Positions 54,371 through 63,376 of a stretch of DNA of 64,000 bases are shown in pieces. Both the position numbers and the translations under genes were made by a program. Below the pieces are notes generated by a model. The model worked only from the letters and a program-made list of their open reading frames with translations. It searched no databases and had not been told where the DNA came from. Position 1 is the stretch's first letter, and each line of letters opens with the position of its first letter. Origin of the DNA: Pseudomonas tritici (GTDB lineage: Bacteria; Pseudomonadota; Gammaproteobacteria; Pseudomonadales; Pseudomonadaceae); NCBI RefSeq assembly GCF_014268275.3, contig NZ_CP077084.1, positions 4,402,001 to 4,466,000 of the forward strand, given 5' to 3'.

Positions 54371-54722
54371 GGGAACGTCCTTTTTCTTATTCTTCGTAAA
54401 CCTTGCAGGAAAGTACGTCAGCGCCTCTTCGGCTGTACACGCAGGATTTGAAAAGTTTTGTATCCCGATGAGCGACCGCGGAAAAATGGAATTTAGCGAC
54501 GCGCAGGCAGTCTTTAAAACTGATGGGGCCCCTGTTCAGGCCTGATGAACAACGCAAAATGCAGGATGCATGATGGCCATTCATGCAAATTGCACGAAAC
54601 TGAAATTTCTGAATTTTTACAAATAACTGATTTATAAGAATATTTTTATAAACTAGTAGCTGGCACAATCACTGCACGTATCACTCCATGCTTGCCAACT
54701 TGAGCCAACGGAGCTGATAGAC
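54371..54722. other. Intergenic region between acyl-CoA synthetase and DUF3509 genes
   Basis: 352 bases without a supported gene, divergent starts on both sides. It contains the inverted repeat TGCATGA-TGGCCAT-TCATGCA at 54567-54587 and an AT-rich tract at 54595-54660 that likely holds the DUF3509 promoter. Nothing else is recognised. Confidence 0.5.
54567..54587. promoter_or_regulatory. Inverted repeat, candidate operator
   Basis: TGCATGA and TCATGCA, exact 7-base arms around TGGCCAT, in the region between two divergent genes. The regulator is unknown. Confidence 0.35.
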
Positions 54723-55001
54723 ATGAGCCTGATCCAAGATAAATTCGCTTCAGTATTCTCCAACTACGACGTCACCACTCAGCCACGTCCTGACGGCGGC
54801 ATCCTGTTGACCCTGCGCAACAGCGAAGGCAAACAGGTGAAACGCTCGATCTCCTACCAGCAGTTGCACACTGCCGACCAATTGACCTGGGTGATCAGCG
54901 CCATTCGCCGCGACCTCGCCGAACAAGCCAGCGACCTGCCGCAGATTTCGATGTTGCAGAGCCAAAACCGCTTTGCCCTGCCGACGTACCATTCGGCTTA
55001 A
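54723..55001 (+). CDS. DUF3509 protein
   Basis: 92 residues, the Pseudomonas-specific DUF3509 family: MSLIQDKFASVFSNYDV at the start, TLRNSEGKQVKRSISY in the middle. Small soluble protein of unknown function. GGAG precedes the ATG. A strong terminator follows. Confidence 0.88.
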   Translation: MSLIQDKFASVFSNYDVTTQPRPDGGILLTLRNSEGKQVKRSISYQQLHTADQLTWVISAIRRDLAEQASDLPQISMLQSQNRFALPTYHSA

Positions 55002-55016
55002 GCCTCAGACAAAGTA

Positions 55017-55054
55017 AAGGGCCGCGACACTGTTGAGTGTCACGGCCCTTTTTT
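55017..55054 (+). terminator. Terminator between DUF3509 and LuxR-type genes
   Basis: AAGGGCCGCGACACT, a GTTG-containing loop and AGTGTCACGGCCCTT, one G-U pair, then TTTT. The arms are A/T-flanked, so it can act on both convergent genes. Confidence 0.9.
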
Positions 55055-55060
55055 ATGCCT

Positions 55061-55330
55061 TCAGCAAAGCCCCTGACGGGCGGCTTCATTCATTGCCTGC
55101 ACGCGGTTGGTCACTTCCAACTTGCCGTAGATATTGCGCAAGTGGAATTTTACCGTGGCTTCTGACGTGGCGCGTATCTTACTGATCTCCCACACAGTCT
55201 TGCCTTCCGAGGCCCAGCGCAATATTTCCAATTCTGTCGGGGTCAGCGACTTGCCCGCCAGGTTAATGCGTCGCCTGACAGCATTGGGTACCGAATACGG
55301 CGGTAGAAACGATTCCCTCGGGCCTCTCAT
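55061..55330 (-). CDS. LuxR-type HTH protein without sensor domain
   Basis: 89 residues that consist almost only of a LuxR/GerE HTH: LTPTELEILRWASEGKTVWEISKIRATSEATVKFHLRNIYGKLEVTNR at about 29-76. No receiver or autoinducer domain precedes it; the N-terminal 28 residues are basic. GGAG lies before the ATG. Such HTH-only LuxR proteins in pseudomonads affect secondary metabolism; function here unknown. Confidence 0.85.
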   Translation of the reverse strand: MRGPRESFLPPYSVPNAVRRRINLAGKSLTPTELEILRWASEGKTVWEISKIRATSEATVKFHLRNIYGKLEVTNRVQAMNEAARQGLC

Positions 55331-55541
55331 TGCATTCTCTCCATGTTATTGGTCGACGTCTTATCACCCTTCGGATTCCTCCTATTGACAGGTGACATAA
55401 ACGCTAATGCCGGAGAGAGTTACATAAGGAATGGTATTAAGGCGCAGGCCCGGAAATAAACAGCAATCCCCTACAGAAGTTTAAGTTTCTTCCCACAGGA
55501 ACTTCCAACGTACGGGGGTTGAAGTTTCTGATGGGCCGCAA

Positions 55542-56072
55542 TTAATCGTCCAAACCGGGAAAACGCCGGGCAATACCATCACCTGTGAATTCAGGTACCC
55601 ACCCTTTCTCCGTATTGAACAACCGCAACGCTACGACGTGCGGGTTCTCACCCATGTCAAACCAGTGCGCAATACCGGCGGGAATCACCAGCAGGTCGTT
55701 TTTCTCGCAACGCACGGCGTACACGTAGTCGCCAATGTGCAGGGCGAACAGGCCCTGGCCAGCAATGAAAAAACGCCCATCGTCTTCACTGTAGCGGCGC
55801 TCGTCCAAAAACTGTGCACGCTGTTCAGACTTTTGCGCGTGATCGCCGGTAACGCGCAGCACCTCTACAGAGCCGTAGCCGAGAGCATCGATCTGCGTCT
55901 GATACGCCGCGATCAGTTCAGCATCGCTGGCACCCTGCTCAATCGGGCTCGGCTGCCAGCGCTCAAAGCGCACGCCATGCTCGGCCAGGGTCGCGGCGAT
56001 GTCATCGAAATGGGTCAAGACCTTGTTCGGAGTGTCCGGTGTAGCGACGGAGTAGACAGCGACGTAGCTCAT
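55542..56072 (-). CDS. Acireductone-dioxygenase-like cupin lacking three of four metal ligands
   Basis: 176 residues of the ARD (MtnD) family: TPNKVLTHFDDIAATLAEHG, FFIAGQGLFALHIGDYVYAV, and IPAGIAHWFDMGENPHVVALRLF. In active ARD the metal is held by H96, H98, E102 and H140 (Klebsiella numbering); with a constant offset of four these would be residues 92, 94, 98 and 136 here. They read Arg, Tyr, Asp and His, so only the last remains. The stop of the MFS gene overlaps this start codon by 4 bases, so the two are translationally coupled. It probably lacks the Met-salvage reaction. Confidence 0.82.
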   Translation of the reverse strand: MSYVAVYSVATPDTPNKVLTHFDDIAATLAEHGVRFERWQPSPIEQGASDAELIAAYQTQIDALGYGSVEVLRVTGDHAQKSEQRAQFLDERRYSEDDGRFFIAGQGLFALHIGDYVYAVRCEKNDLLVIPAGIAHWFDMGENPHVVALRLFNTEKGWVPEFTGDGIARRFPGLDD

Positions 56073-57232
56073 TGGAGGGTTCCTTGGTTCTGCTCTTGCA
56101 ATCGAAGACCGATGATAACGGCGGCGGCCAGGGCGGCCACGCTGGCGATGCTGAAGGTCAGGGTCGGCCCCAACAGGTTCCAACTGTAGCCCGAATACAG
56201 CGCGCCCAGCGCACCGCCGGTACCGGCGAGGGCGGCATACAGTGCCTGGCCCTGGCCTTGTTGTTTGTCGCCAAAACTGCGCTGCACAAAGGCAATCGCT
56301 GCCGCGTGAAAGCTGCCGAAGGTGGCGGCGTGCATCACCTGCGCCAGCAACAGCACCCAGAAAAATTCGGCAAACGAACCCAACAACAGCCAGCGCAGCG
56401 CCGCCAGCAGGAAACTGGCGAGCAACACCCGGCGTACCGAAAAGCGCGAGAGGATACGACTCATGGCGAGGAACATCAGCACTTCCGCCACGACACCCAA
56501 CGCCCACAACAGGCCGATCACACCACGGCTGTAACCCAGGTGTTCTAGGTGCAGGGTGAGAAAGGTGTAGTACGGGCCGTGGCTCATTTGCATCAACGCC
56601 ACACAGGCGTAAAACGCCAAGACGCCCGGGCTGCGCAATTGTTTCAGGAACCCCTCGCCTGCCAGGCGATTACCCTGGGTCGCGGGCTGCGCGTTCGGCA
56701 CCCACAGGCTGGCGCCGATGATGCCGGCCATGATCACCACAACCACCACCGGGTAGATGTCCAGGCTCAGCCAGTCGAACAGGCGGCCCATGATGACCAC
56801 GGTGAGGATAAAACCAATAGAGCCCCAGAGGCGGATCTGGCTGTAGCGCGAGGTTTGTTTGTGCAGGTGTGCGAGCGTGATCACTTCAAACTGCGGCAGC
56901 ACTGCGTGCCAGAAGAACGCATGCAGCGCCATCACCAGCGCCAGCCAGGCGTAGGTATGACTGACGAAGATCAGCGAAAAACTCGCCAGGGTGCACACCG
57001 CGCCAACGCGCACGATGGCCAGGCGCTGGCCGGTATAGTCACCCAGCCAGCCCCACAGGTTGGGCGCCACGCAGCGCATCAGCATGGGGATGGCCACCAG
57101 CTCGCCGATGCGCGCGCTGGAGAAGCCAAGGTGATCGAAGTACAACGCGAGGAACGGCGCTGTCGCCCCAAGCAGGGCGAAGTAGAACAGGTAGAAGCTG
57201 GAGAGGCGCCAGTATGGGAGAGGGGATGTCAT
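56069..57232 (-). CDS. MFS transporter (HcaT/MFS_1-like)
   Basis: 387 residues with twelve membrane helices, of the group labelled 3-phenylpropionic acid transporter (RLSSFYLFYFALLGATAPFL at the start; GLLWALGVVAEVLMFLA in the second half). Inner-membrane carrier of an unknown small acid or other metabolite. The ATG at 57232 has AGGGG upstream. Overlaps the ARD-like gene by 4 bases. A REP lies between it and aroC. Confidence 0.87.
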   Translation of the reverse strand: MTSPLPYWRLSSFYLFYFALLGATAPFLALYFDHLGFSSARIGELVAIPMLMRCVAPNLWGWLGDYTGQRLAIVRVGAVCTLASFSLIFVSHTYAWLALVMALHAFFWHAVLPQFEVITLAHLHKQTSRYSQIRLWGSIGFILTVVIMGRLFDWLSLDIYPVVVVVIMAGIIGASLWVPNAQPATQGNRLAGEGFLKQLRSPGVLAFYACVALMQMSHGPYYTFLTLHLEHLGYSRGVIGLLWALGVVAEVLMFLAMSRILSRFSVRRVLLASFLLAALRWLLLGSFAEFFWVLLLAQVMHAATFGSFHAAAIAFVQRSFGDKQQGQGQALYAALAGTGGALGALYSGYSWNLLGPTLTFSIASVAALAAAVIIGLRLQEQNQGTLQ

Positions 57233-57236
57233 GCAG

Positions 57237-57278
57237 GGGGCCGCTTCGCGGCCCAGCGCGAGCAAGCTCGCTCACTAC
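57237..57278. repeat. Single REP element
   Basis: Contains the perfect hairpin GGGCCGC-TTC-GCGGCCC (57238-57254), followed by AGCGCGAGCAAGCTCGCTCACTAC, the same tail as the REPIN at 37861. It lies just after the aroC stop on the minus strand and before the MFS gene. Confidence 0.75.
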
Positions 57279-57287
57279 AACAAGCTG

Positions 57288-58379
57288 TCACAGCTGGCCC
57301 AGCACCGGGGTGGTTACGTGGACGTCGGCATTTTGACCACGGTTGCGCAGCAGGTGGTCCATCAACACGATGGCCATCATCGCTTCGGCAATCGGCGTGG
57401 CGCGGATGCCGACGCAGGGGTCGTGGCGGCCCTTGGTGATCACGTCCACCGGGTTGCCGTGCACATCAATCGAACGGCCCGGTGTGGTGATGCTTGAGGT
57501 CGCCTTGAGCGCCAGGTGCGCAACGATCGGCTGGCCGGAGGATATACCGCCGAGGATGCCGCCCGCGTTGTTGCTGAGAAAACCTTGCGGAGTCAGCTCG
57601 TCGCGATGCTCGGTGCCGCGCTGGGACACGCACGCGAAGCCGGCGCCGATTTCCACGCCTTTGACGGCGTTGATGCTCATCAGCGCGTGGGCCAGTTCGG
57701 CGTCGAGGCGGTCGAAGATCGGTTCGCCCAGGCCCGGTTTAACGCCTTCGGCAACTACGGTGATCTTGGCGCCGACCGAATCCTGGTCGCGGCGCAACTG
57801 GTCCATGTAGGCTTCCAGTTCCGGCACCTTGTCCGGGTCGGGGCTGAAGAAAGCGTTGTCTTCCACGCTGTCCCAGGTCTTGAACGGGATTTCAATCGGG
57901 CCCAGCTGGCTCATGTAGCCGCGGATCACGATGCCCTGGGTCGCCAGGTATTTCTTGGCAATGGCGCCGGCAGCCACACGCATGGCGGTTTCGCGGGCCG
58001 AGCTGCGGCCACCGCCACGGTAGTCGCGTTCGCCGTATTTGTGGTGGTAGGTGTAATCGGCGTGGGCCGGGCGGAACAGGTCCTTGATCGCCGAGTAGTC
58101 CTTGGACTTCTGGTCGGTGTTGCGGATCAGCAAGCCGATGGAACAGCCGGTGGTACGCCCTTCGAACACGCCGGAAAGAATCTCGACTTCGTCGGGCTCC
58201 TGGCGCTGGGTGGTGTGGCGGCTGGTGCCGGGTTTGCGACGATCGAGGTCACGCTGCAAGTCTGCCACGGACAGCTCGAGGCCAGGCGGGCAGCCGTCGA
58301 CAATGGCGACCAACGCCGGGCCATGGCTTTCGCCCGCGGTGGTGACAGTGAACAGCTTGCCGAAGGTATTGCCGGACAT
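57288..58379 (-). CDS. aroC: Chorismate synthase
   Basis: 363 residues. The chorismate synthase signatures are present: [18 protein letters not shown] at the N-terminus, [19 protein letters not shown] in the middle, and [16 protein letters not shown]. It makes chorismate from EPSP in the last step of the shikimate pathway with reduced FMN. GGAG precedes the ATG. It is upstream of the MFS/ARD-like pair, with a REP between. Confidence 0.97.
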   Translation of the reverse strand: MSGNTFGKLFTVTTAGESHGPALVAIVDGCPPGLELSVADLQRDLDRRKPGTSRHTTQRQEPDEVEILSGVFEGRTTGCSIGLLIRNTDQKSKDYSAIKDLFRPAHADYTYHHKYGERDYRGGGRSSARETAMRVAAGAIAKKYLATQGIVIRGYMSQLGPIEIPFKTWDSVEDNAFFSPDPDKVPELEAYMDQLRRDQDSVGAKITVVAEGVKPGLGEPIFDRLDAELAHALMSINAVKGVEIGAGFACVSQRGTEHRDELTPQGFLSNNAGGILGGISSGQPIVAHLALKATSSITTPGRSIDVHGNPVDVITKGRHDPCVGIRATPIAEAMMAIVLMDHLLRNRGQNADVHVTTPVLGQL

Positions 58380-58522
58380 GCAGGGCGCTCCGTGAAATCA
58401 GTTGAATCAAGTCAACTGTAATAACTTAAGGCCGCCAGTATACGCAGGCCAACCGACTAGTTCATCCTCGAAACCTTACCGGTAGACCTTGGTCCAACCG
58501 GCACCTCTCTGATGATGGCGCG

Positions 58523-59485
58523 ATGATGCTGCGAGTTCTACTGTTGACCCTTACCCTGTTTTCCAGTCTTGGCTTTGCCGCCTCCCCCGTTGTGTTGCAA
58601 CGCCCCATAAGCCTGGACACCGGTAGCGGCGAGCTGTTTGGTTCACTCCTACTGCCCAAATCCGACAAGCCAGTACCCGTGGTGCTGATCATTGCCGGCT
58701 CCGGCCCCACCGACCGCAACGGCAACAGTGCCGACGGCGCGCGCAACGACAGCCTCAAGCGCCTGGCCTGGGTGCTGGCGCGGCATAACATCGCCAGCGT
58801 GCGCTACGACAAGCGTGGCGTGGCTGCCAGCCTGGCCGCCACGCCGGATGAGCGCAACCTGACACTGGACGCTTATGTCGCGGACGCCGTGGCCTGGGGC
58901 AAACGGCTCAAAGCCGACAAACGCATGGGCCCGCTGATTGTGCTCGGTCACAGTGAAGGCGCCCTGGTAGCAGCCCTCGCCGCGCCGCAACTGGACCCCG
59001 CCGGCGTGATTTCCCTGTCCGGCAGCGCACGCCCGGTTGACCAGGTGATCCGCCAACAGTTGGCCGATCACCTGCCGCCTGCCCTGCTGCTGCGCAGCAA
59101 TCAGATCCTCGATCACCTCAAGGCAGGCCAAATGGATATGGATGTGCCTGGCCCACTGGAAGGCATTTTCCGACCCAGTGTGCAGCCGTATCTGATCAGT
59201 CTGTTTCGCGCCGATCCGTCGGCCGCCTTCGCCAAGCTGGGCATGCCAGCGCTGATCATCCAGGGCACCAACGACATCCAAGTCGGTGTGGGCGATGCCC
59301 AGCAACTGAAAAAGGCCAAGCCCGACGCCCAGCTTGCGGTGATCGAGGGCATGAACCACGTGATGCGCATCGTGCCCAACGACGTGAAACAGCAATTGGC
59401 CTCCTACAACGACCCGCAATTGCCACTTGCCGCTGAGCTGAGCAGTCGCCTGGTGCGTTTTATCGACGGACTTCAACCCCATTAA
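58523..59485 (+). CDS. Exported alpha/beta hydrolase
   Basis: 320 residues with a signal peptide (cut after FAA at about residue 20). The nucleophile elbow GHSEG lies near 142, the oxyanion segment IAGSGPTDRNGN near 59, and the late GMNHVMR holds the probable catalytic His. Serine hydrolase likely in the periplasm; the substrate is unknown. Starts at ATG 58523 (a second ATG follows directly). Divergent from aroC. Confidence 0.85.
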   Translation: MMLRVLLLTLTLFSSLGFAASPVVLQRPISLDTGSGELFGSLLLPKSDKPVPVVLIIAGSGPTDRNGNSADGARNDSLKRLAWVLARHNIASVRYDKRGVAASLAATPDERNLTLDAYVADAVAWGKRLKADKRMGPLIVLGHSEGALVAALAAPQLDPAGVISLSGSARPVDQVIRQQLADHLPPALLLRSNQILDHLKAGQMDMDVPGPLEGIFRPSVQPYLISLFRADPSAAFAKLGMPALIIQGTNDIQVGVGDAQQLKKAKPDAQLAVIEGMNHVMRIVPNDVKQQLASYNDPQLPLAAELSSRLVRFIDGLQPH

Positions 59486-59584
59486 GCGGCAATTTGCCTC
59501 CAGTCTTGGAAAAAACGGCCGATAAGCCCAGGGTCGACAGTAAAAAGACTGTCGGTTTGCTGGGCTTGGACAGGATCGCGCCGC

Positions 59585-60391
59585 ATGACAACCACTGAAG
59601 CAACACCGGAACCTACTGCCGAAACCTCGGCTGAAAAAACCGAGGCCGTCGACGCGGCGCCCCTGCCATGGGCGGATGTTCAGGCCGAGCATTTCAAGAT
59701 GCTGCGCCTGGCCCCCTTGGCCACCGACCGGGCCACGGGCGTGCGGCCGTTGCGGTTCGTGCAATTCGGTTACGCCGAGCGCAATGACAAGCACCATAGC
59801 CTGCTGCGCATGGTCATCCAACTGCCGGGCCAGCGCGTGCGCCGTGAGCAGAATCACCTGGATATCTGGGTCGACCACGACAAGCACCGCGTGCACTTCG
59901 GCCCGGGCAACAGCCTGGAAATCGAACCGGCGAACCGCGGTATCGGCCGCTTCCTGGTCGCCCAAGCCGCCGCGTGGGCGAAGAAGAAGTGGTCGCACTA
60001 TCGCGTCGACGGCGTGGACCTGTCCAACAAGGACGCATTGAACGAAGCGACACGCCTGCGCCGCGATCACTTCTTGCGCATCCAGGGTTTTGATGTGGCC
60101 TACGCCGACGTGCAGCACCTCAAGGGCAATGTGCAGCCGGGCAAGGTCAGCGACGTGCTGGACAGCTGGAACACCGAGAAGGTGCAGTTCGTGGAGATTC
60201 TTGAAGCAGCGCAGATGCTGCAACAGGCCGAACAGAACCTGATGGAACAGGAAGTGAAGCTGCGCAAGGAAGAGGAAAAAGTCACCAAGTTCAAGCGTGA
60301 GGACAGCGGGTTACGTTTTACCATCACGTGCCTGGTGGCGTTTACGGTGTTTCAGGCGGGGTTGTTGATCTGGATTGCGACGCACCGCTGA
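59585..60391 (+). CDS. Conserved hypothetical protein with C-terminal membrane anchor
   Basis: 268 residues. An acidic, Thr/Glu-rich N-terminus (1-30), a soluble domain (about 30-200; RFVQFGYAERNDKHHSLLRM, HLDIWVDHDKHRVHFGPGN), a coiled-coil-like stretch (about 205-245; QAEQNLMEQEVKLRKEEEKV) and a single C-terminal TM helix (about 246-265). This looks like a tail-anchored protein facing the cytoplasm. I do not recognise a family. It follows the hydrolase by 99 bp. Confidence 0.75.
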   Translation: MTTTEATPEPTAETSAEKTEAVDAAPLPWADVQAEHFKMLRLAPLATDRATGVRPLRFVQFGYAERNDKHHSLLRMVIQLPGQRVRREQNHLDIWVDHDKHRVHFGPGNSLEIEPANRGIGRFLVAQAAAWAKKKWSHYRVDGVDLSNKDALNEATRLRRDHFLRIQGFDVAYADVQHLKGNVQPGKVSDVLDSWNTEKVQFVEILEAAQMLQQAEQNLMEQEVKLRKEEEKVTKFKREDSGLRFTITCLVAFTVFQAGLLIWIATHR

Positions 60392-60404
60392 CAGCCGCTG
60401 AAAT

Positions 60405-60443
60405 GCGGTCAAACATGTGGAAGCTGGCTCCCACATTGACCGC
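60405..60443. repeat. Degenerate REP hairpin with outer stem
   Basis: An outer perfect 8-base stem GCGGTCAA/TTGACCGC encloses the REP-like ATGTGGAAGCTGGCTCCCACAT. It sits between two convergent genes. Confidence 0.7.
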
Positions 60444-60463
60444 GTTTCTATCTTGCGATTAGG

Positions 60464-61372
60464 TTAAACGCGGGCGGCAAACACCGCCTGATGTTGGCGG
60501 CACTGCTCCGCCGTCAACATAAACACCCCATGCCCACCGCGCTGGAAATCCAGCCAGGCAAAATCCACTTCCGGGTACAACGCTTCGACGTGGACCTGGC
60601 TGTTGCCCACTTCAACCATCAGCAACCCCTTCTCGGTCAAGTGGTCCGCCGCTTCGGCCAGCATGCGCCGCACGAGGTTCAAGCCATCATCGCCGCAAGC
60701 CAGGCCCAGCTCCGGCTCGTGCTGGTATTCGTCAGGCATGTCGGCAAAGTCTTCGGCATCCACATACGGCGGGTTGGACACGATCAGGTCAAAGCGCTGG
60801 CCCGGCAGGCCGTCGAAGCCGTCGCCCTGTACGGTATACACGCGCTCATCGACGCCATGACGCTCGATGTTCTGGTTAGCCACTTCCAGGGCTTCGAAGG
60901 ACAAGTCCCCCAGCACCACCTCGGCGTCCTGGAACTCGTAGGCACAGGCGATGCCGATGCAGCCGGAGCCGGTGCACAGGTCGAGGATGCGTGCCGGTGG
61001 CTGGGCCAGCCAAGGCGCGAAGCGGTTTTCGATCAGCTCGCCGATCGGCGAACGCGGGATCAGCACGCGCTCATCGACGATAAATGACAGGCCACAGAAC
61101 CAAGCCTCGCCAATCAGATAAGGCGTCGGCACGCGTTCGTGGATCCGGCGGTGCAGCAACCGTTGCAGGTGCGCGACTTCCTCTTCTTCCAGGTTGCAAT
61201 CCAGGTAACTGTCGGCAATTTCCCATGGCAGGTGCAAGGCACCGAGCACCAATTGCCGGGCATCGTCCCAGGCATTGTCGGTGCCATGGCCAAAAAACAG
61301 GTCTTCCCCATGAAAACGGCTGACAGCCCAACGGATATGGTCGCGCAAGGTGCGCAGGCGGGAAGTGGTCAC
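60464..61372 (-). CDS. prmB: Ribosomal protein L3 glutamine methyltransferase
   Basis: 302 residues from a GTG at 61372 with AGGAG nine bases upstream; the frame runs 99 bases further but without similarity. The SAM-binding loop [10 protein letters not shown] is at 131-140 and the N-methyltransferase motif NPPY at 200-203. PrmB methylates Gln-150 of L3 during 50S assembly. Stands alone. Confidence 0.93.
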   Translation of the reverse strand: MTTSRLRTLRDHIRWAVSRFHGEDLFFGHGTDNAWDDARQLVLGALHLPWEIADSYLDCNLEEEEVAHLQRLLHRRIHERVPTPYLIGEAWFCGLSFIVDERVLIPRSPIGELIENRFAPWLAQPPARILDLCTGSGCIGIACAYEFQDAEVVLGDLSFEALEVANQNIERHGVDERVYTVQGDGFDGLPGQRFDLIVSNPPYVDAEDFADMPDEYQHEPELGLACGDDGLNLVRRMLAEAADHLTEKGLLMVEVGNSQVHVEALYPEVDFAWLDFQRGGHGVFMLTAEQCRQHQAVFAARV

Positions 61373-61503
61373 GGGGGCAAGCTCCTGGAAAAAACGACTG
61401 GCGATTCTAACAGCCTTAGCCCGTACCGACGATGTACGAAAACCTGTCGCCACCCGTCGGAATTCATGCAAATTGCCATCATTGTGTTAAACAAGCCCAC
61501 CTA

Positions 61504-61523
61504 TTGACATGGCTGCACGTCAA
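61504..61523. promoter_or_regulatory. Inverted repeat upstream of the cysteine-hydrolase-like gene
   Basis: TTGAC and GTCAA, 10 bases apart, 89 bases before the start codon of the isochorismatase-fold gene. TTGACA at its left edge could be a -35 box, but no -10 box follows at normal spacing. Confidence 0.25.
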
Positions 61524-61611
61524 CAACGGCGTACCTTACGATCGTAGCGATTCACAGAACCGCTCAGCCAGTGGACAATGTCGCAAAAGCCCCCCTCACA
61601 GGAGCCCCAGA

Positions 61612-62202
61612 ATGTCCGTTCCAAAGACGATGTTTCAACTCAGCGGTCGCGGTTACGCAGCAGCGAACCTTGCCCATGCGACTCTCGTGATCATCGACGC
61701 CCAGAAGGAATACCTCAGCGGTCCACTCGCCCTCTCGGGCATGGACGCGGCTGTCGAAAACATCAAGCAACTCGTTGCAGCGGCACGCAATGCCGGGCGA
61801 CCGATCGTGCATGTACGCCATCTGGGCACCGTGGGTGGCCTGTTTGACCCCCAGGGCGAGCGCGGTGAGTTCATTCCCGGCCTCGAGCCTCTTGGCGACG
61901 AAACCATCATCGGCAAGCTGCTGCCCAGCGCCTTTCACGGCACGGGCCTGGAAAAACACCTGCAAGACCTCGGCCCCCTGGACTTGATCGTCTGCGGTTT
62001 CATGAGCCACTCCAGCGTCAGCACCACCGTGCGTGCCGCCAAGAACCTGGGCTTTCGCTGCACCCTGGTGGAAGACGCCTGCGCCACCCGTGACCTGCCT
62101 TACAAAGGCGGCATCCTGAGCGCCGAGCATGTGCAGCAAACTGAAATGGCGATCATGGCCGACAACTTTGCCACTCTCGCGCAGACCAAAGATCTGATCT
62201 GA
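61612..62202 (+). CDS. Isochorismatase-fold hydrolase with Ser in place of the catalytic Cys
   Basis: 196 residues. Asp-29 (VIIDAQKEY) and Lys-102 (IIGKLLPSAF) of the catalytic triad are present, but the usual cysteine motif (MSHMCV) reads MSHSSV at 131-136, so the nucleophile position (135) is Ser. ACAGGAG precedes the ATG. Isochorismatases such as EntB work without Cys, whereas amidohydrolases of this fold need it; the reaction here is thus uncertain. Confidence 0.82.
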   Translation: MSVPKTMFQLSGRGYAAANLAHATLVIIDAQKEYLSGPLALSGMDAAVENIKQLVAAARNAGRPIVHVRHLGTVGGLFDPQGERGEFIPGLEPLGDETIIGKLLPSAFHGTGLEKHLQDLGPLDLIVCGFMSHSSVSTTVRAAKNLGFRCTLVEDACATRDLPYKGGILSAEHVQQTEMAIMADNFATLAQTKDLI

Positions 62203-62344
62203 TCGACCTTTTGATGAGCGGCGCGACAGTGTTTATTGCCCCGCTCATCCGCAAAGCCTTTTCATTTGGCGCATTTACCCCTCCCCCCGGAACAACCTGT
62301 GTATTGTCCGGTCGAAGGGCCGATACCCTGGAGGAAAGGTCGGA

Positions 62345-62665
62345 ATGAAGATATCCGATGGTTTTGATGCTCGTCGCTTGCGCCCCAAGGGCCCGAGCAA
62401 CTGGCGTCTGCGCCTGGTGGCCGGCATTGCCGCGCTGCTGGCGATTATTGGTGTGCTGTTGGCTGGTGCTGGTGGCGCCGGTCTGTTTGGTCACTCGCCG
62501 GCCCTTGGCGAGCTGAATGCCAGCCCTGGCGGTTCGGCGATTCTGTTGGTGATCGGGTTGTTGGTGCTGTGGCTGGGCGTGTGGTTGTGGCGGCGCAGCC
62601 GTCGGAAAATGCGCCAGCCGTTGTCGCTGAACATCGCTTCGCATCTGATGAAAAAGCACGACTGA
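62345..62665 (+). CDS. Hypothetical membrane protein
   Basis: 106 residues, two membrane helices (about 24-46 and 63-84) with basic flanks, and a C-terminal polar tail. GGAAAGG precedes the ATG. It follows the isochorismatase-fold gene by 142 bp. No family recognised. Confidence 0.7.
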   Translation: MKISDGFDARRLRPKGPSNWRLRLVAGIAALLAIIGVLLAGAGGAGLFGHSPALGELNASPGGSAILLVIGLLVLWLGVWLWRRSRRKMRQPLSLNIASHLMKKHD

Positions 62666-62740
62666 TGGCGCTTGGATAGCGTTTCCTGCGCCCTGGCCGC
62701 CGCGATTTAGGTAAACTGCCCGCCCTTCGCGGAGGCCAAC

Positions 62741-63298
62741 ATGCACGACGACGACTTTTCCCTGTTCAAAAACGAGCTGCGCGGCGTCAAGCCGATCAAG
62801 CACGATCGCGCCGACACCGGCAAACCCAAGGCCGACCGGGCGCAGCTCGCCAAACTGCGCCAGGCCGCGACCGTGCGCACCGACGCCACCACCGTGGATG
62901 GCCTGTCGGACCAGTTCGTGATCGATGTCGGCCCCGAAGACGAGCTGATGTGGGCTCGCGATGGCGTGCAGGAAAGCCAGATGCGCAAGCTCAAGGCCGG
63001 CCAGATCCCCTTCGAAGGCAGCCTCGACCTGCACGGCATGACCGTGGAAAAAGCCCGCGAAACCCTCTGGGCCTTCCTGGCCGAAGCGACCAAATTCGAA
63101 ATCCGCTGCGTGCGCGTTACCCACGGCAAAGCCGTGCGCCTGGACGGCAAGCGGCCAATGATCAAGAGCCACGTCAACACCTGGCTGCGCCAGCACGCCC
63201 AGGTGCTCGGCTTTACCTCGTGCCAGGCCCGCCACGGCGGCGCGGGGGCAGTGTATGTGATGCTCAAGCGCACCATGATGGAAGGGCGTGACGAGTAA
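62741..63298 (+). CDS. Smr-domain protein
   Basis: 185 residues; the C-terminal Smr (small MutS-related) domain has LDLHGMTVEKAR near 92 and the active-site THGKA near 128. Smr domains nick or cleave DNA or RNA (SmrB in E. coli cleaves mRNA of collided ribosomes). The N-terminal 90 residues are charged. GGAG precedes the ATG. folE follows 78 bp later on the same strand. Confidence 0.85.
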   Translation: MHDDDFSLFKNELRGVKPIKHDRADTGKPKADRAQLAKLRQAATVRTDATTVDGLSDQFVIDVGPEDELMWARDGVQESQMRKLKAGQIPFEGSLDLHGMTVEKARETLWAFLAEATKFEIRCVRVTHGKAVRLDGKRPMIKSHVNTWLRQHAQVLGFTSCQARHGGAGAVYVMLKRTMMEGRDE

Positions 63299-63376
63299 CA
63301 AGTGCCCTCGTCAGGCTTGCAGCGATGTGTCCGCCACCGTAACCTTGCGCTTTGCGAAAACCCCACAGGTAGTTTC

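Noticed and set aside
54387..54668. A 93-codon minus-strand frame in the AT-rich intergenic region
   Set aside because: No ribosome site or family likeness, Cys/Ser-rich random-looking translation, and it covers probable promoters.
58649..60223. A 524-codon minus-strand frame opposite two genes
   Set aside because: It spans the intergenic region and antisense of two plausible genes and has no recognisable domain.
54580..61476. The 14-mer TTCATGCAAATTGC at 54580-54593 and again at 61463-61476
   Set aside because: Several 14-base repeats are expected by chance in 64 kb, and the two sites have no common gene context.
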